A stretch of DNA of 64,000 nt from Cephalotus follicularis (lineage: Eukaryota; Streptophyta; Magnoliopsida; Oxalidales; Cephalotaceae): contig BDDD01000985.1 in assembly GCA_001972305.1 (NCBI GenBank), forward strand, positions 99,692 to 163,691, given 5' to 3'. Made by a program: the position numbers and the translations under genes. The notes beneath the pieces are model-generated. The model did not search any database and had not been told where the DNA came from. It saw nothing but the letters and a program-made list of their open reading frames with translations. Shown piece by piece: positions 24,430 through 36,503 of this stretch. Each line of letters begins with the position of its first letter. The first letter of the stretch is position 1.

Positions 24430-25470
24430 TCGGGTACGGTTTAGGTACTCATGCATCAAGAGAACTCAGCGCATAGCATGCATGCTCGACGCATGGCATG
24501 CTTGAGCGCCTAACAGTGCATGCCCGAGATACATGTGGTGGACAGCTCAGGAGCCTTACATCGCATGCTCAGGACACATTATTGGCATGCATAGGGCGCA
24601 TGCCCACGATGGAGAGCTCGGCACTTGACGTTACTTATTGTGGCTTGCTCGGCGCAATGCCATGCTAGGGACATATGGCGGTGGGGAGCTCAGTGCTATG
24701 TCACGTCAGGATGTATGGCGTTAGGGAGCTCGGTGCTATGCCACATCGGGACGCATGGAGTTAGGGAGCTCGGCGCTATGCCACGTCGAGATGCATGCAT
24801 ACATTATGGAGAGCTTGGGCGCACACAGCATTGCATGCTCGGATGCATGCCTGGAAGGGCTTGGGTGCGCATAATCACATGCTTAGGATGCATACATGCT
24901 CGTACGCAGGCATGGTATGCTCAGATGCCATCTCAACATCTCGGATGCATGCATGGTCCCATAGATGCTCGGTGCATAGTTATGTATGCTCGGAGAGCTC
25001 GGACGCCTGACGTTGCATGCTCGGGCGCATCACTTAGCATGCATAGGATGCATGCTCGGGTGCAGGTATGATGTGCCTAGGTGCCATCTCGGCATGCTCA
25101 GGCTTATGCATGCTCGGACGCAGACAACAGGGAGCTCAGTCCATTGCCATGCTCGAGACGCTTGGCGTTGGGGTGCTCGGGTACTATGCCATGCCCAACA
25201 CTTTACATTGTATGCTCGGCACCTCGGACGCATGTCATGGAGCCCGGGATGGAGAGCTCGGCATACACCGTGCATGCTCGGAAAGGAGAGCTCGACACGT
25301 ACTATGCGTTCTCGGACGCATGCAGGACAACACTCGGCACCATGGCATGCTTGGGATGCATACAGTGGAGGACTCGACGTCATTGCATGCTTGGGATGCA
25401 CGCACCAAGGATTGCTCGGGCGCAAGGCATAGCGTGGCATCCTCAACGTATGGCAAGCTCAATGTACGGT
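24430..25470. repeat. TGCTCGG-GCATGC-GAGCTC motif array in LTR S
   Basis: Over about 1 kb the motifs ATGCTCGG, GCATGC, GAGCTCGG and CGCATG recur dozens of times at spacings of roughly 12-30 bp. The composition is much more GC-rich than the rest of the LTR. Long overlapping open frames in all directions (about 24625-25583) are a by-product of this periodic composition. Confidence 0.85.
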
Positions 25471-25808
25471 ACTGTATTAGATCCAGGAAACCAAATGCAC
25501 AGACCAATCATTCTACCATTCTACCATTATCTAACTCTAGCCTGGATCATCACAATTTCATAGCATTCAAACAATACACATAAAAGGGAAAACACTTAGT
25601 AGGAAGTAGATCCTACCTCAAATCCACTAGAGTCTGATTATTCTTTCCTTTGCTCTCTGGATCCTTCTTTCCATATTTCCTTCAAGGTTGGAAGTGAGGG
25701 GATTTAACGAGAGTAGAAGGGAGGAGACATGAATTCTCCAGAAAATTGCTATCTCATTGTCTCTTCTCTACAATTTTTCAACAACCGTCCCCACACTCTC
25801 TACATTCC

Positions 25809-25819
25809 TTTTTATAGCC
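25809..25819 (-). promoter_or_regulatory. TATA box of solo LTR S
   Basis: The minus strand reads GCTATAAAAAG, a strong TATA match about 290 bp into the LTR and followed by a purine-rich leader. Confidence 0.65.
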
Positions 25820-27560
25820 ATCAATGGAATTCTCTAGAATACCCTAAACATTTCCATCGTTTTCTTTAGTAAATTGGGCTGATCATATGGCGATGGTCGG
25901 CCCAGCACCCCATCCTTCATTATACCAAGTTTGGCCCAGCATCATTTCTTCCTTAAATCCAATTCCAACCCAATTAACAATATTAATACCATTTAAGCCC
26001 AATTTCTCCTTTATATGAATTCGGCCCAACATTCGGCCCAGCCCAAAGGAAATATTGCCATCCCAATAGGCATTATGTTATATTATAAAATTTGGGGTGT
26101 TACATAGGATCTCAAACGGATCTCGGAAAGTTCTTTCTAATAGTGCAATTCTTGTTTAAGAGGAATAATAAATATTAGTTTATTCTAATATAAATTGCAT
26201 TGTTTTCACTTGATTAAATCCATTTGTGGGATTAATCTTTGAATGTAGTGTTGAACTACATATGGGGTAGCTAGATATTAATTTATTTAGTGGGAGTGAA
26301 ATTCCATTTTGGCTGGTAGATAAATCGACAATCCATTGAATATTAAATTTCAACGTGTTTATTCATTAAATGTAATGAGTTATATTTTTTGAATTTCTTA
26401 TGAATGATGGTAGGCTTGGGACTAAACCTAGATGTTTTGGTTTCTTGTTTGTATGTTATTTAAATGCTTTATTACGATGGAATTCATTTGGTTTATAATA
26501 AGGCTGCCTGCGTGTGTCAATAATTTTTTTTATTCATTAAATTCTTAGAGTAGAATTTTCTCTTCTCCCTTTTAATTGTATTATTATTTTTTAATGCACA
26601 ATCTTTGTAATTTTTGAAATGGGAGCACAATGAAGTATGAAGATAGGATCAAGAAGAATGCAAGACCATATGAAGGTCATGTATGCATTGTACAATATTA
26701 TAATAAAGTAGATGTTAAATGATATCACATAAGAGACCCGGTGATCACGTTTGGCTCACGTGATCACCATAATAGATAAGTCCCAAGTTAGGCCATTTTC
26801 TAGGTTGCATGAGATGGATGATTTTTCATTTTATCCAAACACATCCAAGCATGTAAGCTGTCCAAATGGGATTGGAAGATAATAGCAGTTTTGGTAATAA
26901 CCTAAAAATGTGAGACCTAAATTCCTCCAAAATTGTGAAAATAATAAGTCCATAAGCGGTGGGGCACATGTGGTGTCCCATTGTTGGCCTTCCACGATCA
27001 TCATTGAATAGTGTGGACATATTAGGGATAGCATAGCCAAACCTGAGGTCCTCTATATGACCATTTCTATGGAATTTCAGTGTGAGGTGCATTGGAAGGA
27101 AATGACCATGTTTTCGCACTCCGAGAAGCAAACTTGTGGGTATCAAAATGGGTTCATTTCTTAGAGGGCTATGGGTTTGACTTATACCGGGATCTTATGG
27201 TCATTGTCATGCCAAAGCTGAGACCATAAGGGCTGAGAGGCCGAATCTAGTATCGGATCTTACATGAAGGGCAAGAGGTCCTTATGTAAACTGACACTCG
27301 TGTCTACCTATTTTGCTTATTATGGTTATTGTCATGCCAAAGTTGAGGCCATGATAAGCAAGATAGATTCCGATCCCCACTAGGAAGCAATGGGCTTCCC
27401 GAATTCCACATGGAGGTGTGGGATACAATTAGAATAGTGGGAGGAGCCATATTTCTAAAGACCAAGAATTATGGTAATAACTTATAATGGAACGATTTGC
27501 TAATTTACTCTCTTGTTTCCTTTTATAGGTTGCTAGAAATATATATTCTGCATAATGTCT

Positions 27561-28505
27561 ATAAGTAGTGCAATATCATGAATACTTGGGACAAATAAGC
27601 TAGAGTGTCCAAACTTTTTGGATTGGCAGTGCAATCTGCACCTTGTACTCACGAGCATGAAGCTAGCTCATGTGATGACTGATACAACCCCGGTTTTGGG
27701 AGTTAACCCAACCGAAGAGCACAAGGCCAACGTGGCCAAATGATTTGATGAGGATGAGAAGGCTCGATGCTTAGCGTTTATGGGTATGGTCCAGAAATTT
27801 CAATGACAACATGAGAAACTTGAGACTCTTTGCGCCATACTTCTGAGGCTTCAGGAGTTATATGGTGCTAGATCTAGAACCCAGTGGTTCAACTTATCCC
27901 GTTAGCTCTTCTGGTTGAAAATGCCTGAGGGGGCATCAGTACATTCTCATGGGCTGAAGATGATTGATCTCATTGAGCAGCTGGCTCAGTTGGATCTAAT
28001 CATGGATGACAGTTATTACATTGACCTGATGTTATCATCCCCCCCTCGGACATTCTCCCAATTCATCACAAATTTTCACATGAACAAGGTGGAGTGTTCT
28101 AGATCTGAACTTGTGGAAATGCTTCATACTGTCGAAGCCCACATGGACCATGGGAAGTCCAAGTTGAATGTGATGATCCTTCCATCTTCTTCTACCGGGA
28201 CAGCCCCCAAAACGGGCGGATCCAAAAGATCCAAGTCCATGGGTAAGGGCAAGGCGCCCATGAAGAAGAAGGGGAATAAACCACTAAGAGCAATGGACGG
28301 GGATGAGATCCAAAATAGGATCTGATAGCTATCTGATAAGAAGGCTTGCTATTATTGTGGAAAGTAGGGCCACTAGAGATCAAAGTGTCCTGAACTCCGA
28401 AAGTTCAATCCAGGAGATGCCTCTGGTTCAGGTTATTGAATGATTGAATCATTTCTGGCTTGTAATGTTAGTTCAATTTGGGTAGTTGACTCTGGTTGTG
28501 GGACT
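27561..28505 (+). pseudogene. Copia element Q: gag and start of protease
   Basis: A UBN2-type copia gag is recognisable from FGLAVQSAPCTHEHEA (about 27615-27660) through SVHSHGLKMIDLIEQLAQL (about 27938-27995) to a basic Ser/Lys-rich tail. A CCHC zinc knuckle of the form CYYCGK...RSKCPEL follows (about 28345-28400). The protease active site WVVDSGCGTN follows at about 28480-28510, where a solo LTR splits the reading region. Gag would form the particle and protease would mature it. The frame is broken in several places. The order gag-protease-integrase-RT is that of Ty1/copia. Confidence 0.82.
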
Positions 28506-28510
28506 AACAT

Positions 28511-31500
28511 TGTAACACCCGAGTTTTTCGTAAAATGAAATCTTATTATGGAATTAATGATAATAGTGAAATTCTTGAATTTGATGATGTTTTTCCTTTT
28601 ATAAAGTCGAGTTTTGAAAGAGGAATGATAAGGAAATGTTCTAAGGCATTTCGTATTTGAAGCCGCAATTATGATGTTCAAAACGGCTAATAAAGTCTAC
28701 TTTAATGCGCGACAGTAAGGTCCTATATTCGCATTATTTTTACGATTATTTTGGTTGCCGTTTGGATAATTTCTGTCTCAATTTACGGAATAATCGGGAC
28801 CCAGGCTTTAGTATTTTGCCCGTAAATACTAAAGTAGAAGCAAAAATTATAAAGGGGAGAGAGAGGAACCACGGGCGCTCCATGCGCCTGTGTAAAGAAT
28901 GAATAGCGGGCACTAAGCGCCCGCAACAGAGAGAAATGAGAGAGGCCGGGAGAGACAGCGGGAGAGAGAGGGAGAGAGGGCGCCGGAGATGACGCCGGAG
29001 GTAGCCACGTGGCCGGGAAAGGACGACAGATCACCCAGGCGCACCGGCCGAAGGTAACTCCTCATTTCCTCTTCTCTTTTTCTTCTTTTCTTCTTCTTCC
29101 CCGCCACTGTCGCCGCCTCTTCCGTGTGTTTTCTGGCACCGTTGGCGTCGCGGATGGAGTGGGTTTTCATCTAGGAGGCCCGCTATATCCATTTCGATCA
29201 TCGTTGAGGTGTTTTGTCAGCCGGGATGTGTTGACTGAGTCGACTCAGCGAGTGGACTCACGGCTGCCTAAGACCGCACGTTTGGCACCGAGTCTTGGCG
29301 AGTCAAGGGCAGGGATATGTTGACCATGTGATTGTGTGACATTTTTGGTTGGTGATCAGACCTGTTGAGGTCTGGAGAGTTGACTCGGTGACACGGCGTT
29401 CGACGAGTTTTGAGCGATTTCGAGTAGACTGTTCAATGTGGAACCTGTTTATAGGTGTTGCACAAGCTGGGTAAGTCGGCCGGAAATGCCGAATTTAGCC
29501 GGCGCTCCGTTGACGGCAATGTTGATCTATGTGCGTTGATCGTAATGGAAATGTATTATGTGCAGTGAGCGAGTTGGTAATTTGGTTCGACTATGAAGGG
29601 AAGTGATGATCGATAATTGGCAACAACTTGAAAATGTTCGGAAGTGAAACTGCGGCTCAACTGTACAATTGCTATGGTTAATAGGTGAGTTGTATGACAT
29701 GTTTAGGAACATTTCGCATGCATTTTGTGTTTGATAAATGCTATATGTGTGTAGTTTTGGCTAAGAAGGGATTAGATTCTGCTAAGTTTTGGCTAGGATG
29801 AATCATAGGAGAGAAGGAGATTAAAGCAAAGTAAGGATTTCTGATCACCTTTCCAGAGTATCTTATGGTGGTAAGGAAAATGCTATTTTTTATGCAAAAG
29901 TAACATAAGGATTCTAAATCGCTTTTTCTAAAGTATTTTATGTTAGTAAGGATTCTGCTCTTTTCCTAAAGTATCAAATATTCTGTTTTATTCTGTTATG
30001 TTTTGTATGTTTTGAAATTCTGTCAACTTATTGACGAAAGACTATGTTCAAAATTATTTTTAAGTTTTCTCTGGAAATGATTATTTCTATATGAAATACC
30101 AGTTTTAGAAATGTCATGCAAAGCTGTTTTATGAATGCATTTGAGTTAACTACTCAAATGAAGAGAAATGTTTTATGAATGCATTTGAGTTAAGTACTCA
30201 AATGAAGAGAAATGTTTTATGAATGCATTTGAGTTAAGTACTCAAATGAAGAGAAATGTTTTATGAATGCATTTGAGTTAAGCACTCAAATGAAGAGAAA
30301 TGTTTTATGAATGCATTTGAGTTAAGCACTCAAATGAAGAGAAATGTTTTATGAATGCATTTGAGTTGAATACTCAAATGAAGAGAAATGTTTTATGAAT
30401 GCATTTGAGTTAAATACTCGAATGAAGAGAAATGTGTTATGAATGCTTTGAGCTGGTCACTCAAAGTATTAAGAAATGTTTTATGAAATGAATTTATGAC
30501 ATGAACAACTACTGGATTGCGATCCAGTGAGGATTAATCTCGTAAATATTAATGAATGAACCACCCTTTGATTGCGATCCAAGGGGAAAGAATCCGAGAT
30601 GGATTAATGTTAATGGAGCATAAAGTGCTCGCGGACATGCATGTGATGTAAGGATAGTAGTCGGGGAGTGCACAATGCCCCGGTGAAACGGTGTGAAAGG
30701 GTTCATTAAAGGTTCACGACCATTAAGTTTTATGAAATGTTATGTTTCATAAGATACGAACAGAAAAAGGGTTTTAAAGATGTTTTATTTATGAATGTGA
30801 AGAAAATGATTTTGCTGATGTTTTCAAATATGGCTGTGATACAAGCCAAAATAATGTATGATTGGAAAACGTTTTTGACTGTTTTCAAGTATGTCGGTGT
30901 TATACACCAGAAAATATATGATTTTAGAAATGTTCCAATTTTATGAAAGTTATCCGAAAAATGGATTTCGATAGTACAATGTTCTGGTTTTAAAAACTAG
31001 AAGAAGATTTTCAACGATGTTTTGAAATGTATGAACTGGAAATGTTTTTGATGAAGATTATCAAAAACAACGGATTTCGATAACGTTTTATAACTATGTT
31101 TCTTATTGAGCTCTTTAAAGCTCACTCCTTTCAATGTTTTGTTTTTAAATAAATTTCTAGGAAATGTCGAGCATGAAGATTGCGAGCTTTAAAGAAAGTT
31201 CTTAAACGAAGTATCGGAAAGGAAGTATGATATGCTGTGAAGTTATGTTTTAATGTCATGTATTAATGTTTTCCACCATGTAACATTTTATGATAAATGA
31301 TGTATAGATGTTAAGGTAAGGAAATGAATGCTATAAGTTATGATGTTTTTATGTAAGATAATGATATCAAAAGTTATTGAACATACTTGAGAGTATGAGA
31401 AGTTAATGGTAAAGGTGAGTAATGCATATGATTGTTTTATGATGTAATAAGTTTATGTTTTTCTGCTGTGTAAGGTTATATGCCAAGTGATGTACAAATG

Positions 31501-31776
31501 CAAAAGTATTAGAAATAATTATGATAATGAGAATATGATATCTTTGAAATTTGGAGATCAAAGATGCATGCATATTGTGATCCTGTGAAGTTATTGAATA
31601 CGATGTGATATTTCTATTGAGTAATGATGTTAGGTTTTAAATCTAAGTTAAAATTAAATGGTTAATGGATCGTTAAATGATTAAACGATTTGACGATCAA
31701 AGGTCACACCCACGTAACGCACCGATTCCTCGAGGCTCGCTTTGAGCATAAAGTGGACTCAGGTCGGGGCGTTACA
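28511..31776 (+). mobile_element. Solo Y-type LTR (3,266 bp) with perfect target duplication
   Basis: It begins TGTAACACCCGAG and ends TCGGGGCGTTACA, flanked by AACAT at 28506-28510 and 31777-31781. The last 70 bp match the end of the Y LTR at 12862. It has a GA-rich leader around 28860-29000, a donor-like AAG|GTAACTCC at 29054 followed by a pyrimidine tract, a 44-bp tandem array (30125-30490) and an acceptor-like TTTCTAG ending at 31160. The palindrome CTGAGTCGACTCAG lies near 29235. No internal coding remains. Confidence 0.93.
30125..30490 (+). repeat. 44-bp tandem repeat, about 8 copies
   Basis: Units of ATGTTTTATGAATGCATTTG followed by AGTTAAGTACTCAAATGAAGAGAA repeat head to tail. The first six or seven are nearly identical and the last ones are degenerate. 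Each unit contains the palindrome TTGAGTTAAGTACTCAA or a variant, and the palindrome ATGCAT. Confidence 0.95.
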
Positions 31777-34036
31777 AACATTTGCAACTCTTTATAGGGG
31801 ATAAGAGGGGTTAGACAGTTGGGAGCATCTAAAGCATTAGACTTACGCCTAGGTGATGGGTCTAGGATTCATACCAGCTATGTAGGTGATTTTGAGTTAT
31901 GTTTTGTAAATGGCCATGTATTAAAGCTAGACCAGTGTTATTTTGTAAAGAACCTTGTAAGGAATGCTATTTCTGTTTCTTATTTGTATCAGATTGGTTG
32001 GAGCTAACGTTTACTGCATATGGTTGCAGTCTTATACATGAAAAGGTTCTTATATGTGAAGGGCATATAGATAATAGGATATATGTTTTAAATACAAATG
32101 AACAAATGGCCTTAACAATACAACAAATGACAAATAAAAGACAAAGAGAGATCGATGATATAAACTCTTCATATATATGGCATTGCAGATTAGGTCATCT
32201 TAGTGAGGCTAGATTGACACGGTTGGTTAAGGATGGACTTTTGGACATCCAGGACATGGAGTCCTTTCCAACCTGTGAGCCATGTTTGATTGGGAAGATG
32301 ACAAAATCTCCCTTCTCTGGACAAGGAGAAAGGGCAATGGACATACTGGGACTTGTCCACACCAACGTTTGTGGTCCAATGTCGATCAATGCACATGGAG
32401 CTTTTCCCTACTTCGTTACCTTTACCGATGATATATCACAGTTTGGGTACGTGTTTCTAATGAAACACAAGTTTGAATCTTTTGAGAGATTTAAAGAATT
32501 CAAACAAGAGGTAGAGAAGCAAATAGGAAAGCCCATCAAAATGCTTCGGAGTGACCGAGGGGGCGAGTACCTATTTGCTGAATTCGAACGAAATTCTCTC
32601 TCAATGGACACCTCCTGGAACACCTCAACATAATTGTGTATCCGAACGGAGGAATCTAACCTTGATGAATATGGTCTGGTCCATAATGTCTTTTGCTGAT
32701 CTTCCTATCTTATTCTGGGGTTATGCACTGCAGTCGGCAATACACATCCTAAACCGAATTCCTTCAAAATCCATCCCCTCCACAACTTTCGAGGTTTATA
32801 TAGGAAGGAAACCCAGCCTAAGCTATTTTGAGAGTTTGGGACTGTCCAGCATATGTGAGAAGGCAGGAACCTTCTAAGCTGGAGACGCGCGCCGATCGCT
32901 ACCGGTTTGTTGGGAATCCTAAAAAAATAAAAGGATACTATTTTTACCATCCCAGCGAATGAAAGATATTCGTTTCACGCACTACTACATTCCTAAAGAA
33001 GGAATACCTACTTGCAGGGAGCAGTGGGAGTGTGGTGGGGCTAAGAGAGTTACCACATGGCGAAAACCCACAGGATGATGAGGAATTAGAGGTGGAACCC
33101 TCTAGAGACATAGTTGGGGAAGGATCCCAACCTGAGATGGCATCTCAGTTAGGCACTCTTCAAGTGAGGAGATCAGGCAGGGTTTCGACAGCTTCTGAGA
33201 GATATGGTTTTCTTGTGAAAAGGACTAACTAACCCAACGACATCGATGATGATGAGCCTGTCAGCTATGACGAAGTAGTGTAGAGCACTGGTTCTAGGGC
33301 ATGGCTAGAGGACACGAAATCCGAGATGGACTCCATCTACACCAACCAAGTGTGGAACTTGGTAGATGCACTCAAAGGGGCTAACCCTATTGGTTGCAAA
33401 TGGATCTTTAAGAGGAAGATCGGCGTTGATGGTAAGGTAGAGACTTATAAATCGCGATTGGTCATGAAAGGGTATAGGCAATGGCATGGGATCGACTATA
33501 TCGAAACTTTCTCACCAGTCAATATGCTTAAGTCCATCCAGATACTGCTTGCTATTACCACTCATTATGATTATGAGATATGAAAAATGGATGTCAAGAT
33601 GGCCTTTTTGAATGGCTATCTTGAAGAGGACATCTATATGTCCCAATCTGAGGGGTATACATCCGAAGAGCACCCGCATAGAGTGTGCAAGCTCTAAAGG
33701 TCTATCTACAGCCTTAAGCTAGCATCTCGTAGCTGGAACATCCATTTTGATGAGGCCATTAAATCCTTTGGCTTCATAAAAAATGTTGATGAGCCTTGTG
33801 TCTACCAGAAGCAGTGTGACCCAAGAATCACATACTTGGTACTATACATGGATGACATACTACTCATAGGGAATGATGTAGGTATGTTGCAGACCACTAA
33901 AGTATGGTTAACCAAGAACTTCTCCACGAAGGATTTGGGAGAAGCATCCTATATATTGGGTATACAGATCTATAGAGATAGATTTAATAAATTGCTCGGG
34001 CTCTTCCAAAGCCAGTAAATCAGCATGGTGCTGAAA
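31777..34036 (+). pseudogene. Copia element Q: integrase and reverse transcriptase
   Basis: After the solo LTR the copia polyprotein resumes with the GAG-pre-integrase region (WHCRLGHLSEARLTRL, about 32178-32225) and its Cys pair CEPC. The integrase core follows with TDDISQFGYVF (about 32425-32457) and SDRGGEY (about 32550-32570), then the C-terminal WGYALQSAIHILNRIPSKS segment (about 32716-32775). RT follows with NPIGCKWIFKRK (about 33384-33420) and the catalytic YMDDILLIGND (about 33845-33877). The region ends where element Z begins at 34037, so RNase H and the 3' LTR are not here. The frame is broken in perhaps five to eight places. Confidence 0.88.
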
Positions 34037-35319
34037 CTGTAACACCCCTATTGGTTGGGAGTGTCACAGGACATAGTTACAAAACTCATTAAGGCATAAA
34101 CTCACTTTTATTCAATAACGTGGTGGTTCAAAGCTGGAAATAACATAATACTTAACATAAATTCCAAAATCAAATACTGTTTATAACACCGGTCTACATA
34201 CGACCATAACAACAACTGAATTTCACAGGACCAAACTCCTAAGTGATCCTCAGACATAAGGGTAGATCTCTCATCACACTTTCCCTGGATGCTCCTGATA
34301 ACCTGCCGCATAGAAAGAAAAACGCGGCTGAGCAAACCTCAGTACGGATATATAATATAAAAGCGGTAAACGTTAATTTAAAAGATAGTAAGATTCCAAA
34401 AATCTAAAATAGAAATCTTATGCAATAAACGGTTTAAATGCTATTTTATAAAGTACATAAGAATTTTCATATAAAATCAATCCAGACCTTTCAAAACATA
34501 TCATTCCACACTGAGCATCAGAAATATATATATAGCTAAACATATCAGAAACGCATATGCAAGGGATTCACAACGTCCACATGCCAGATAGAATGATGTG
34601 TACGACACTACGCAATCAATTCCCATAACATAACATATCATAATTTTCCTAGCGCCGACCCATACGCCTCTATCATAAATGTCACACTCAGGTGACCACA
34701 TATCGGATCCATAATCCTCCACAAAGGATATCATAACATAAGAGACGTCGTGGACTAATCACACCACCACGGATAGTGTCATGCCTCCGTGCCAAAGGAC
34801 ATGCCTATGGAACCTCCCATAGGTGGGTACAAACTCAGTATGTCACAATTTCAAAATATTAATTTTATTCAAAAATTAATTAAAAACATATATATGGTTT
34901 GTAGAACAAATCCAAAATTGTTATCAAACGATAGTAGGAAATTCATATTTGCATAGACAAAAGTCAAACATAATTTCATAATCATAAATCAACTCATTTA
35001 ATTTCACAATTAATTAAAAGAGGTGATAATAATGAAATCAGTATTTATTTATACGAATCAAAATTGAATTCGTAAAGTCAGAAATATTCAACTTTATTCA
35101 TAAAAATAATAAAACTGACTTTATTCAAACCATATCAAAGGATGATAATCAAAGACGAAGAATCCCTACCTTAGCCGTTCAAACCTAAATAATCCCAAGA
35201 ATTACTCAAAGCACACACAGAATCACCCTAATCTCAACCATAGGTGTTATGGAACCCTAAACAGACAAACCAATCCGTGTTACAACTAAACAGACGCTAA
35301 ATAAAAATTCTAGGGGAAA

Positions 35320-35600
35320 GCGGCGACGTTCATGGCAAAAGCGTCGACGCTTAAGACACGACATTGACGTTTAAAACAAATTTTAGACAAAAGTGTAGAA
35401 TAAAGCGTCGAAGAAAAATATGACAATTTTTGACAAAAGCGTCGACGCTCATAGCAAAGCGTCGACGTTTTAGACATAAGTGTCTACAGGAAAAAAAACA
35501 GTCGATGCTTTAACACATGCAGGGCGATAAAAATAGTTTTTCTACGCACAGACATCGACGCATACGACATAGGCGTCGATGCTTTGGGTTAAAAACATGA
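35320..35600. repeat. GCGTCGACGC motif cluster 2 of the Z LTR (minus copy)
   Basis: About ten degenerate copies of AAAGCGTCGACGCTT, such as AAAGCGTCGACGCTTA and AAAGCGTCGACGCTC, inside the proposed LTR intron. Confidence 0.82.
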
Positions 35601-36194
35601 AAAAAGCGTCGATACAATAGTTGCAGTATGAATAAAAATCCATTTTCTTAAACGTAAATCAATAAAATAGTAGCAGGTAAGTACTAAAACATGATTCTCT
35701 AATTGAAAATATCAGTATATTACTCCAAACGCATCAATATACGGATTTACAGGTTGAATATAGCAACATACTTTTCAAAACAGGGTTTCTAATATTTCAT
35801 GATTTAAAACAGATTGCACAGACTATCAACAAAGTTTTTGAATAATCTATAAGCTTTTTAGTCAACGATAAGAGCAATATAAAAAAAACAAATTCAAAAC
35901 TATTATCATAACATACCTTAGATGATATGAAAATATGCTGAGAAGATGATGAAAGAATGTTGCTGGGCTGGTTTTGAAAGAATGCAGCGACAGAATTTTT
36001 AAAAGCATGAAAACCTATGTTTTGATGATTAAACGTGTGTTTTGATGATAAAACGTGTCGGATTAATGCTTACCTTATAGACAGATAAGGTGGCCAACAC
36101 AAAAGGGAAATAGATAAACGGATTATGGCAAGAATCACCCTTTCCTAACTAAGCCACCGACCCACCGTCCATTGACAAATAAGGAAAATTGGTT

Positions 36195-36350
36195 TAAAGC
36201 ATCGACGGTTAAGAATAAGCGTCAGCGCTTAACCCTTTTCAACAAAAAACGTTGACGTTCATTGCAAAATGCGTTGACGCATTTCACTACTAAAAGAATA
36301 CTGATAAAGGTGCTAAGGCATTGACGCTTACGGTAAGGGTGTCGACGCTT
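36195..36350. repeat. GCGTCGACGC motif cluster 1 (U3) of the Z LTR (minus copy)
   Basis: About six degenerate copies including AAGCATCGACGGTTAAG, AAGCGTCAGCGCTTAA and GGTGTCGACGCTTAA, 140-295 bp from the LTR start. The corresponding cluster in the plus copy is 39575-39735. Confidence 0.82.
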
Positions 36351-36489
36351 AACGCCCACAACATATAATGAAAGAGTTATCAAAAACAATTTCAAACGGT
36401 CCAATAAAATAACACATAACATATGACAATTCTCAACTTATAGACACGACAGATAGACAAACACATGCGCAATGAATCGGGATATTACA

Positions 36490-36503
36490 TCCACACCCCC
36501 TTA
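36490..36503 (-). promoter_or_regulatory. Polypurine tract of element Z (minus copy)
   Basis: The minus strand reads TAAGGGGGTGTGGA immediately before the LTR start. It would prime plus-strand DNA synthesis. Confidence 0.75.

Larger units (their letters stand above)
23277..26104 (-). mobile_element. Solo LTR S (2,828 bp) with perfect target duplication
   Basis: The ends are TGTAACGCCCC (23277) and GGGGTGTTACA (26104), flanked by TAGGA at 23272-23276 and 26105-26109. A CTATAAAAAGG TATA box on the minus strand (25809-25819) fixes the orientation. The LTR contains an approximately 27-bp tandem repeat (24046-24245) and a dense array of TGCTCGG/GCATGC/GAGCTC motifs (24430-25470). A donor-like GAG|GTAGGATC lies at 25616 on the minus strand. 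There is no internal coding. Confidence 0.93.
23011..27560 (+). other. Copia element Q: long leader, interrupted by solo LTR S
   Basis: Leaving out the solo LTR at 23277-26104, about 1.7 kb separates the primer site from recognisable gag. No coding is evident. Two related segments around GTCATTGTCATGCCAAAG (27198) and GTTATTGTCATGCCAAAG (27324) form a direct repeat of about 125 bp. The leader is unusually long for a copia element. Confidence 0.6.
34037..36489 (-). mobile_element. Element Z: 3' LTR on the minus strand (2,453 bp)
   Basis: On the minus strand it runs from TGTAATATCCCGATTC (36489) to AGGGGTGTTACA (34037). A purine tract lies just outside it at 36490-36503, as expected for a 3' LTR. 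GTCGAC-type motif clusters lie at 36195-36350 (U3) and 35320-35600. A strong donor-like AAG|GTATGTTA lies at 35916 and an acceptor-like CTTTCTATGCGGCAG at 34313. It is inserted into the RT of copia element Q. Confidence 0.88.

Noticed and set aside
24625-25583. Several overlapping open frames of 70-170 codons on both strands
   Set aside because: They are by-products of the periodic GC-rich word array in solo LTR S. The translations are low-complexity (Cys/His/Met/Ala-rich) and match no family.
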